A stretch of DNA of 5,323 nt, from positions 1 through 5,323 of the forward strand of contig JAJXZK010000439.1 in the NCBI GenBank assembly GCA_021780095.1, given 5' to 3'. A program made the position numbers and the translations under genes. This document shows positions 1 to 5,323 of this stretch, one piece after another. The notes under the pieces were generated by a model. That model did not search any database, was not told the origin of the DNA, and was given only the letters and a program-made list of their open reading frames with translations. How positions within the stretch are numbered: the first letter of the stretch is position 1; each line of letters starts with the position of its first letter. Source of the stretch: Acidobacteriota bacterium (GTDB lineage Bacteria; Acidobacteriota; Terriglobia; Terriglobales; Acidobacteriaceae).

Positions 1-1
1 G

Positions 2-742
2 CCCCGCTCCGCAAAATCCGCACCCGCACCCGCTTCTCTCTGCTTCCGCCCCGAGGCTCTCACCTTCTTACGCAACCTGGCGCGCCACAACGATCGCGCG
101 TGGTTTCAGCCGCGCAAGGCGCAATTTGAGGCTGAGTTGCGCGAGCCATTGCTGGCCATCGTGCGTAAAGTGACCGACGCCATGGTGGACTTTGCGCCGA
201 ACCACATTCGCCCGGCAGAAAAGTCCGTCTTCCGCATCTATCGCGACACGCGCTTCAGCGCGGACAAGCGGCCCTACAAGACGCACGTCGCCGCATGGTG
301 GACGCACACCGGATTCGAGAAAACCTCCGGCGCAGGCTACTATTTTCACGTCAGCCCCAAGGAAGTGATCGTAGCCGCTGGCTCCTACATGCCGGAGAAA
401 GATCAACTGGCCGCCATCCGCCATTGGCTGCTCGATCATCACGAGGAGTTCCGCAAACTGCTCCGAAGCGCAAACGTGCGTAAGCACTACGAGGAATTTG
501 AAGGCAACGCGCTTACGCGCCCGCCCAAGGGCTTTCCAAGCGAGCATCCCGGGATGGACCTGATCCGCTGCCGGCAGTGGGGACTGGGGGCGACGCTGCC
601 CGCGCAGGCTGCGCTCAGGAACGATCTTGCCGATGTGCTGATCGACTACTTCAAGGTCGCCGCTCCGGTGGTCGATGCGCTCAATACGCCGCTTGCCGCC
701 GCGCTTTTGCCGAAGCGACGCGTGCTCTTCGGGCTGCGCTGA
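2..742 (+). CDS. DUF2461 family protein (TIGR02453-like), 5'-truncated by the window edge
   Basis: The reading frame is open from base 2 and ends at TGA 740-742, giving 246 visible residues. No ATG or GTG lies in frame before the family homology begins, so the true start is left of the window; the TTG at 137 would cut off conserved sequence and is not the start. Visible residues 15-43 carry the family's N-terminal pattern (F..EAL.FL..L...N.R.WF...K..FE). Residues 78-93 hold the strongest block, RIYRDTRFSADKRPYK. GYYFHVSP ends at residue 119, and PPKGFPSEHPGMD lies near 174-186. About 230 residues from F15 to the end fits the family's usual 220-230, so only a short N-terminal part is missing. 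No signal peptide or membrane segment is visible, so it is probably cytoplasmic. The biochemical function of DUF2461 is unknown and neighbours give no clue. The family call is from recalled motifs; confidence is high for family, nil for function. Confidence 0.9.
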   Translation, partial: PRSAKSAPAPASLCFRPEALTFLRNLARHNDRAWFQPRKAQFEAELREPLLAIVRKVTDAMVDFAPNHIRPAEKSVFRIYRDTRFSADKRPYKTHVAAWWTHTGFEKTSGAGYYFHVSPKEVIVAAGSYMPEKDQLAAIRHWLLDHHEEFRKLLRSANVRKHYEEFEGNALTRPPKGFPSEHPGMDLIRCRQWGLGATLPAQAALRNDLADVLIDYFKVAAPVVDALNTPLAAALLPKRRVLFGLR

Positions 743-786
743 AGCCGGCATTTGCCAGTCAAATGCAGACTTCAGCGGCTCAGAAT

Positions 787-814
787 GGCCTAAAATCGGC
801 CAAAAACGGCCTTT
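787..814 (+). repeat. Three GGCC tetramers able to form alternative small hairpins; weak terminator candidate
   Basis: GGCC occurs at 787-790, 798-801 and 808-811. Because GGCC is its own reverse complement, either the first pair (loop TAAAATC, with a flanking T-A pair) or the second pair (loop AAAAAC) can form a stem of 4-5 bp. Only three T follow the last copy. The position, 45 bases after the DUF2461 stop, suits a terminator. The short stem and short T run make this a weak candidate and it may be chance. Confidence 0.25.
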
Positions 815-860
815 CCCCCACAAAAACCCAAGAAAATTGTGGAAAACCCGCATTTTTCGA

Positions 861-890
861 TTGACTTTGTACCCCCGGAAGCCGCATTGT
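861..890 (+). promoter_or_regulatory. Possible sigma-70-type promoter for the HU gene
   Basis: TTGACT at 861-866 matches five of six bases of the -35 consensus. The best-spaced -10 candidate is CATTGT at 885-890, with an 18-base spacer but only three of six matches. TGTAAC at 888-893 matches four of six but leaves a 21-base spacer. Transcription from here would give a leader of roughly 150 bases before the HU start. The -35 is convincing and the -10 is not. Confidence 0.3.
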
Positions 891-1027
891 AACCTTCGGC
901 AGGGTTCTTCGTAGCCGCATGAATACAGGGGTTCCGCGCACCTCAAGTTCCGATCGACGTCCCTCCATGCGGAATGCAGACAGCAGGCGGAAGCCCACCA
1001 CACCGGCGGCTCGAAGGGGTCGCCCAC

Positions 1028-1034
1028 AAAGGAG
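1028..1034 (+). promoter_or_regulatory. Ribosome-binding site of the HU gene (AAAGGAG)
   Basis: AAAGGAG ends 8 bases before the ATG at 1043. This fixes the HU start there rather than at the in-frame ATG at 974, which would place this site inside the coding region and add 23 residues with no family resemblance. Confidence 0.85.
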
Positions 1035-1042
1035 AACTATCG

Positions 1043-1339
1043 ATGGCAACTGGAATGACCAAGACAGCGTTGACTCGGCACATGGCCGAGAAGCTCGAAC
1101 TGACCAACAAGCAGGCTGGCGCCTTCCTCGATCTGCTGGCTGAGACGGCGATCAAGGAGACGAAGAAGAACGGCGTCTTCGTGATCCCCGGCATTGGCCG
1201 GCTGGTGAAGGCAGAGCGCAAGGCCCGCATGGGCCGCAACCCCCAGACGGGCGAGGCCATCAAGATCAAGGCCAAGACCGTGGTGAAGTTCCGCGTGGCC
1301 AAGTCCGCCAAGGACACCATCGCGCCTCCGAAGAAGTAG
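1043..1339 (+). CDS. HU/IHF-family DNA-binding protein
   Basis: This encodes a complete 98-residue basic protein of the bacterial histone-like HU/IHF family, which binds and bends DNA as a dimer in the nucleoid. Residues 6-44 match the N-terminal helical dimerisation part (TKTALTRHMAEKL, then AGAFLDLLAETAI). Residues 49-60 (PGIGRLVKAERK) begin the beta saddle. GRNPQTGE at 64-71 is the family signature at the tip of the DNA-binding arm, with Pro67 at the position of the proline that intercalates between base pairs. The family's usual C-terminal F..GK.LK pattern appears here as KFRVAKSAKD (82-91), followed by a short IAPPKK tail. The length is slightly over the usual 90. The start is set by AAAGGAG 8 bases upstream. 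The gene seems monocistronic, since a strong terminator follows after 21 bases. Whether it is a general HU or a specialised paralogue cannot be told, so no gene symbol is given. Confidence 0.95.
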   Translation: MATGMTKTALTRHMAEKLELTNKQAGAFLDLLAETAIKETKKNGVFVIPGIGRLVKAERKARMGRNPQTGEAIKIKAKTVVKFRVAKSAKDTIAPPKK

Positions 1340-1360
1340 TGTTTTCTGGTTTCGGACGAG

Positions 1361-1392
1361 AGGAGAGGGGCCCGCGGGCTTCTCTCCTTTTT
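1361..1392 (+). terminator. Strong intrinsic terminator after the HU gene
   Basis: AGGAGAG (1361-1367) pairs perfectly with CTCTCCT (1382-1388). The stem continues through two G-T wobbles and then GCC (1370-1372) with GGC (1377-1379), closing a CGCG loop. The downstream arm runs into five T (1388-1392). It starts 21 bases after the HU stop. The opposite strand lacks a T run after the stem, so it should act only on rightward transcription. Confidence 0.92.
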
Positions 1393-1767
1393 CGTTTTGC
1401 CCACAATGCGCCCGATTCAGGCCATCACGTTGGCCCAATGACGGCCGGGCAATCGCGGGCTGCGTGGGGCCAGGATGCCGGCGAGCGGAGGCTCCCGCCG
1501 CAGGGAAAAACGCGCGGTTTTTGGGAGACGCTAAACCGTACACCTGAGCTCGCACGGTTTCGCGATTTACTCCACCTGAAGCGCCACGGAAATTGCGATT
1601 CGACGACCTTGACTTGCGTTTTGCGGATCAGCGGCGAGGTTCTGGCGTGCGATCCCACCCTCCACGCGATGAAGCTGCGCGGTGGCTGGCACACCATCGG
1701 TCGTGGGAAATCACCGGAGGTCCAGACGCCCGTGAGACGGAAAATAACTTGGTACTGTCCAATCCGG
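1393..1767. other. Gene-free region between the convergent HU and receptor genes
   Basis: These 375 bases contain open frames on both strands, but none has a convincing ribosome-binding site, recognisable motif or family-like composition, so I call no gene. Inverted repeats occur at 1506-1560 and are described separately. On the receptor strand, downstream of its stop at 1768-1770, I find no GC-rich stem followed by a T run. The nearest structure is CCGT-CTC-ACGG, only 4 bp. How receptor transcription ends is therefore not visible. Confidence 0.6.
1506..1560. repeat. Overlapping inverted repeats with three mutually exclusive stems
   Basis: AAAAAC (1506-1511) can pair with GTTTTT (1517-1522). 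CGGTTT (1515-1520) can pair with AAACCG (1533-1538). AAACCGT (1533-1539) can pair with ACGGTTT (1554-1560), across a 14-base loop that contains the palindrome GAGCTC. Each middle segment is shared, so only some stems can form together. The first hairpin has T runs on both strands but an AT-rich stem, so it is at best a weak bidirectional terminator. No gene starts downstream that it could control. Confidence 0.5.
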
Positions 1768-4700
1768 CTAGAAAATAAATTTCAATGCCAGCTGTCCAAT
1801 TCGCGGATTGCCATTCATTGACTGGATCGCTCCAAATGTCGGTGAATTTGCCGTCAGATTGGGATTACCCAGGTTTGTATGGTTGAGCACGTTAAAGAAT
1901 TCGGCGTGGAACTGGAAATATGCGCTCTCACTCTCATTCACGGCAAAGTTCTTCATCAGTCCCGGATCCCACGTAACATATCCAGGCCCGTTGATGGCGT
2001 CCTTGCCGACATTTCCATATGTTCCAAGCGGATAGTTGGTATTGGTGTAATGCGTAACAAACGATGACGGATTCACGTCGTTCACACACGGCACATGGCT
2101 CCCGCAACCATCGCCACCGAAGATATTCGGCGTGATTTGCTCTGCCCGGTCGCGACCGAGACCTGTCAAGGAACGGTCCTGTCCTGCTAGCGCAGTGAGG
2201 CCATAGCCGGACTGATAGTTGACAATGCCGGTCATGATCCAGCCGCCCGCTGCCATCCGTTCGACAAGGTTGTGCGATTGCAGCGTCGGAAGCATCCAGA
2301 CGTAAGAGGCGTTAAAGATTTGCCTGTGGTCAAAGTCCGAACGACCGTAGTCAAACTGGTGCCTATTCGGATTTGTCCACGGCAGCGTCGAATCGCTCTG
2401 CGACGCGATGCCCGCGTTTCCCTGTCCTGCTGGCACATCGTCCAACGCCTTTGAATAGGTGTAGTTGACCATCAGCGTGACCGTCTTCATTCGCCTCTGG
2501 AGGTTGAATTGCAAGCCGTTGTAATTGGAAATCAGATCGTCTGTGCCCTGTCCAATCGAGCTATAGCCCTGAAAGATGCGCCGCTTGTCGGTCGAAAGCG
2601 TAGATCCCGGAATGTAAACAGCCGGATTCAACTCTATCGTCTCGGTCTGGTGCCGCGACTGCGATCCTACGTACGACATAGTAAACAGAAGTTGATGCGA
2701 AAACTGATGTTCCACCGTAAGGTTGTAGTTGTAGGTAACAGGAGGGAGCATCCGTGAATTGTGGGATGGATCATAGGTAACCGCTAACACGGGAGCAGGA
2801 AAAGTAGAATTCTTTGAAGGTACAGCAGGTACTGGAAATGGATTCGTCATGCCTAAATACGGATTGGAGAAAGTCCCCTGCGGCGTAATCACATCAATCT
2901 GCGTACTGAAGGGTGAAACATCGACGAACCGGTTGTTCTCGATGCCCACTTGCTGTGAATCGTAAAAGATACCGACACCCCCGCGAATGCTGGTTGTACC
3001 TTTGCCGGTTGGATCAAATGCAAACCCGACGCGAGGAGAAAAGTCGAACTTCGTGCTGGTTACGCCATACTTAGGCATCCCCGCATCCCCCGGAAACAGC
3101 AGACCCGCCGGGGCGTTGGGAAATTGCGTCGATACGATCCCCGCGTAATAGTTAGACATGCGAAACTGCTCCACGCGTCCATTCACTTCATACCAGGGGA
3201 TGAACGGCGCCCAGCGAACGCCCAGGTTCAGTGTCAATCTCTGCGATACATGGTAGTCATCCTGCAGGTAAAGCGCAGCGACCCAGTCACGGTCATCTTT
3301 GAACTCGCCATTGCCCTGCTTGAACTCGCGAATGCTGCCCAGTAAGAATGAGGCAAGTGCATTACCCCCGCCGAGGGTCGGTGACGAAGTATTATCCGCA
3401 GTAAACGAGAAGGTACCGCCGGCAAGATAGGCATCTCGCAGGATTGTCTGGCCGCGAGCTATCATTCCACCGAAGGCGATGTTGTGTTTGCCATGAATCC
3501 AGCTTACGTCGTCGGCGACCAAATAGTTATTGCGGTCCATGATCGACGGAGGGAAGGTGCCGTTGGCGTTGAAATATCCGCTGACGCTGATGCCGTCCAG
3601 CGCTTTTGCAAAATTGGCCGGCTGTGTCACGGCTACACCAAGGTCTGCCACGCTGATGGAATTGCTTGGCGGACCGGCATTCGTGGTTACGCGCGAGAAG
3701 GACAACCGAATATCGTTCAGCAAATTCGGCGTAAACGTGTGAGTCTCACCGATAATTGCATTGTGTGAGTAAATCTGCGAGTAACTCACCAGAGATAGGT
3801 AATTCGAAGGATCCAGAAAAGGATTGTCGTCGTATTTATCCAGGTAGTAGCGCTCGAAGAGATGGTCATTCTGCGACAGCGTCTCATCGCCACGGATCAG
3901 ATACTCGTTGAATGACTGTGAAAGCGGTAGAGAATAGGTTATCTCGCCACTGGACGAACTCGCTTGTGGCATGTAGTTAGTAACAAATTTCTTTGCCGCC
4001 GGATCGAATGTCTTGGGATCAATCTGGTTGCCGGGATATTGCACTCCCGTGGCGGGATTGAAGATTGGCGATGAGATAGCCGAGAAATCCCCGTTCATCT
4101 CCGCAGCGGTGGGAACAAATGCTGTCTTCCCGTTCTGTATATCGCGAATCTGGGTCTGCTGATAGCCCCCGAAGAAGAAAATCTTATTGTGCCGGATGGG
4201 ACCGCCAAGGACACCTCCAAACTGGTTGCGCTTTAGCTGATCTATAGGCTTCGTGTTGGTCTTCGGGTTATAGGCAAAGTAGTTCGCTGCATTGAACACG
4301 GCGTTGCGCACAAATTCGAACAGGTCTCCATGGAAATGATTGGTCCCGCTTTCGGTAATCGCGTTCACCACCGCACCAGAATTACCTCCGTAACGTGCGG
4401 AGTAGTCGCTCGTCTGCACACTGAATTCCTGCAATGCATCCGGGAAGGGAAAAGGTTGATTGACATTGGTGTAAATATCGTTGTTGGACGAACCGTCCAG
4501 ATTAAATGCGGTCTCATTGGCGCGTGATCCGTTGGTTGAAATAGTGATTGCAGCAGGAAGGGTTTTGTACTGTCCCTGATCCGAACCATCGGCAGGCGCC
4601 TGTGTTGTGCCTGGCACCAGCAGCGCCAACTGCACAGGATTGCGTCCGTCTAGCGGTAGATCTACGATACGCTTTTGCTCAACAACATCGGACAGTGTCG

Positions 4701-5142
4701 AAGATGTGACATCGACCTGGATGGGGGGGACCGCGCTCACTGAAATGGTCTGGGAAGAGCTAGCCAATGTCATCGAGAGATCTACCGTTAGATTCTGATC
4801 GGCTAAAAGAGTGATGTTCATCCGGGTGAGAGAAGTAAAGCCACTGGTGCTCGCTGTGATCGAGTACACCGCTGGCGGTAGCGACGGCACCACATAATAA
4901 CCCTGGGAATTAGATTTGACTTCGCGTGTGGAACCTGTATTTTGGTTGATCACTTTCACGGATGCGGACGGGATAACGGCTCCGGTAGGATCGGAGATAG
5001 TACCCACGATGGTTCCTGATCCGGCCTGTGCATACAAAGCTGTTACGCCTAGGCACATGGTCAGAAATACAAGCAGCATTTGGCGGCGATTGGACTTCCT
5101 TCCAAAAATCGACAGTAAACCCTTTAAAAACATCGCTTTCAT
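1768..5142 (-). CDS. Oar-like TonB-dependent outer-membrane receptor with carboxypeptidase-regulatory-like domain
   Basis: This is a complete 1124-residue outer-membrane beta-barrel protein. Residues 1-40 form a signal peptide: a basic start, a hydrophobic core (MLLVFLTMCLGVTALY) and an AQA site predicting cleavage after Ala40. Residues 43-125 match a carboxypeptidase-regulatory-like domain (GTIVGTISDPTGAVIP, then SNSQGYYVVPSLPPAVYSI). SQTISVSA at 130-137 is a candidate TonB box. A plug-like region follows to about 270, including LPLDGRNPVQL, FNLDGSSNND and SARYGGNSGAVVNAITESG. The rest is barrel, with QFGGVLGGPI, KIFFFGGY and FFNVLNHTNLGNPN typical of the family, ending in FIF as outer-membrane proteins commonly do for barrel assembly. 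Mature-chain cysteines are only Cys1013 and Cys1019, probably a disulfide loop. The family usually spans 1000-1250 residues. Relatives are thought to import large substrates, perhaps oligosaccharides, using TonB energy. The substrate here is unknown, and no SusD-like or enzyme partner lies in the window. AAGGAAGGAG six bases upstream supports this start. Confidence 0.93.
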   Translation of the reverse strand: MKAMFLKGLLSIFGRKSNRRQMLLVFLTMCLGVTALYAQAGSGTIVGTISDPTGAVIPSASVKVINQNTGSTREVKSNSQGYYVVPSLPPAVYSITASTSGFTSLTRMNITLLADQNLTVDLSMTLASSSQTISVSAVPPIQVDVTSSTLSDVVEQKRIVDLPLDGRNPVQLALLVPGTTQAPADGSDQGQYKTLPAAITISTNGSRANETAFNLDGSSNNDIYTNVNQPFPFPDALQEFSVQTSDYSARYGGNSGAVVNAITESGTNHFHGDLFEFVRNAVFNAANYFAYNPKTNTKPIDQLKRNQFGGVLGGPIRHNKIFFFGGYQQTQIRDIQNGKTAFVPTAAEMNGDFSAISSPIFNPATGVQYPGNQIDPKTFDPAAKKFVTNYMPQASSSSGEITYSLPLSQSFNEYLIRGDETLSQNDHLFERYYLDKYDDNPFLDPSNYLSLVSYSQIYSHNAIIGETHTFTPNLLNDIRLSFSRVTTNAGPPSNSISVADLGVAVTQPANFAKALDGISVSGYFNANGTFPPSIMDRNNYLVADDVSWIHGKHNIAFGGMIARGQTILRDAYLAGGTFSFTADNTSSPTLGGGNALASFLLGSIREFKQGNGEFKDDRDWVAALYLQDDYHVSQRLTLNLGVRWAPFIPWYEVNGRVEQFRMSNYYAGIVSTQFPNAPAGLLFPGDAGMPKYGVTSTKFDFSPRVGFAFDPTGKGTTSIRGGVGIFYDSQQVGIENNRFVDVSPFSTQIDVITPQGTFSNPYLGMTNPFPVPAVPSKNSTFPAPVLAVTYDPSHNSRMLPPVTYNYNLTVEHQFSHQLLFTMSYVGSQSRHQTETIELNPAVYIPGSTLSTDKRRIFQGYSSIGQGTDDLISNYNGLQFNLQRRMKTVTLMVNYTYSKALDDVPAGQGNAGIASQSDSTLPWTNPNRHQFDYGRSDFDHRQIFNASYVWMLPTLQSHNLVERMAAGGWIMTGIVNYQSGYGLTALAGQDRSLTGLGRDRAEQITPNIFGGDGCGSHVPCVNDVNPSSFVTHYTNTNYPLGTYGNVGKDAINGPGYVTWDPGLMKNFAVNESESAYFQFHAEFFNVLNHTNLGNPNLTANSPTFGAIQSMNGNPRIGQLALKFIF

Positions 5143-5148
5143 TGTGCG

Positions 5149-5158
5149 CTCCTTCCTT
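5149..5158 (-). promoter_or_regulatory. Ribosome-binding site of the receptor gene (AAGGAAGGAG)
   Basis: Read on the - strand, AAGGAAGGAG ends six bases before the ATG at 5142-5140. The spacing favours this ATG over the next in-frame one at residue 4, where the gap would be 15 bases. The purine run holds two overlapping GGA cores, which suggests efficient translation. Confidence 0.85.
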
Positions 5159-5231
5159 GGTTATCCCCATCGGAAATAGCTCTGCTCCGGATAGTCACGG
5201 TTCGAATCATCTCCGACTAGTGTGCGCCGGT

Positions 5232-5255
5232 TGTTGATCTAACTGTTGATCTAAC
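5232..5255. repeat. Perfect tandem duplication of a 12-bp unit, TGTTGATCTAAC
   Basis: TGTTGATCTAAC occurs at 5232-5243 and again, directly abutting and identical, at 5244-5255. Each unit contains GTT-N5-AAC, a weak dyad, and a GATC. It lies 90-113 bases upstream of the receptor ATG, where operator or activator sites usually sit. A 12-bp period is close to one DNA turn, so two proteins could bind side by side. It may equally be a replication-slippage duplication without function. Confidence 0.85.
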
Positions 5256-5274
5256 GAGTCGAGCAAAATCGTCT

Positions 5275-5298
5275 GCAAGCAAGCAAGCGAGCGAGCGA
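5275..5298. repeat. Compound tetranucleotide tract (GCAA)3(GCGA)3
   Basis: Three GCAA units (5275-5286) run straight into three GCGA units (5287-5298), giving six GCRA units in 24 bases. The tract begins 133 bases upstream of the receptor ATG. Tetranucleotide tracts near surface-protein genes can mediate phase variation in some pathogens. Three perfect units of each type is short for that, so slippage rates would be low. Confidence 0.85.
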
Positions 5299-5323
5299 AA
5301 GACACCTCCCAAAGTTGATTCAA

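Larger units (their letters stand above)
743..1042. other. Intergenic region between the DUF2461 gene and the HU gene
   Basis: These 300 bases hold no convincing gene. Small in-frame ATGs occur at 919 and 974, but neither has a good ribosome-binding site or a recognisable product. The left part (743-860) is A-rich with three GGCC tetramers. The middle contains a TTGACT hexamer that could be a -35 element. The right part (about 895-1042) would be the leader of the HU gene. Within it TTCCGC (932-937) can pair with GCGGAA (969-974) across a loop of about 30 bases, a weak structure. Confidence 0.6.
5143..5323. other. Upstream region of the receptor gene
   Basis: These 181 bases hold no gene on either strand. 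They contain the receptor's ribosome-binding site, a perfect 12-bp tandem duplication and a tetranucleotide tract, listed separately. No clear promoter is visible on the - strand. TTGCAG (5278-5273) with TTAGAT (5254-5249), and TTGCTC (5266-5261) with TTAGAT (5242-5237), each have 18-base spacers. Every hexamer matches its consensus in only three of six positions, so I do not call a promoter. The promoter could also lie beyond the right edge. Confidence 0.5.

Noticed and set aside
838..846. TGTGGAAAA, the reverse complement of the DnaA-box-like TTTTCCACA
   Set aside because: It is a single copy with no cluster of boxes, AT-rich unwinding region or dnaA/dnaN neighbour, so an origin is not supported.
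68..1027. A 319-residue open frame on the - strand over the DUF2461 gene
   Set aside because: It lies antisense to a gene with clear family motifs, its translation resembles nothing known, and long antisense frames are common in GC-rich coding DNA.
974..1042. A longer HU protein starting at the ATG at 974
   Set aside because: The extra 23 residues are Pro/Gly/Arg-rich without HU resemblance, and the clear ribosome-binding site at 1028-1034 serves the ATG at 1043.
1425..1697. A 90-residue open frame on the - strand in the convergent intergenic region
   Set aside because: No ribosome-binding site or recognisable domain; its Arg/Ser/Pro-rich composition is typical of chance frames in GC-rich DNA.
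1339..1821. A 160-residue open frame on the + strand after the HU gene
   Set aside because: It begins within the HU stop codon, runs through the terminator, has no ribosome-binding site spaced for it, overlaps the receptor gene end and shows no recognisable motif.
5199..5208. GGTTCGAATC, which resembles a tRNA T-arm
   Set aside because: The bases on either side do not form the 5-bp T stem (only one pair forms), and no acceptor stem or anticodon arm is present. It is not a tRNA or a convincing attachment site.
1..5323. Search for CRISPR arrays, insertion sequences, toxin-antitoxin pairs or a new defence system
   Set aside because: No regularly spaced repeats, transposase motifs, terminal inverted repeats or small overlapping gene pairs are visible. 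The window is two housekeeping-type genes and one common receptor.

Overview
The window looks like chromosomal DNA of a member of the Acidobacteriota, probably the Terriglobia (subdivision 1). This is inferred from gene content, not from a marker gene. The main pointer is the large Oar-like outer-membrane receptor with an N-terminal carboxypeptidase-regulatory-like domain, a family greatly expanded in that phylum. The HU-type protein, with its PGIGRLVK and KARMGRNPQTGE stretches, also fits that group and related deep Gram-negative lineages.

Layout: (1) Bases 2-742, + strand: the 3' part of a DUF2461-family gene of unknown function, whose start lies to the left of the window. (2) Bases 743-1042: an intergenic stretch with a GGCC repeat cluster, a possible promoter for the next gene and a long candidate leader. 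(3) Bases 1043-1339, + strand: a complete HU/IHF-family DNA-binding protein gene with a good ribosome-binding site, followed at once by a strong intrinsic terminator (1361-1392). (4) Bases 1393-1767: about 375 bases between convergent genes with no convincing gene, but with some inverted repeats. (5) Bases 1768-5142, - strand: a complete 1124-residue TonB-dependent-receptor-like outer-membrane protein. (6) Bases 5143-5323: the upstream region of the receptor gene, with a clear ribosome-binding site, a perfect 12-bp tandem duplication and a (GCAA)3(GCGA)3 tetranucleotide tract.

The three genes do not form an evident pathway. The two left genes are read rightwards and the receptor leftwards, so the HU and receptor genes converge. 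The receptor gene is visibly less GC-rich than the left genes in the stretches I counted. I see no defence system, mobile element, CRISPR array or RNA gene. The part most worth a second look is the short-repeat architecture upstream of the receptor start.
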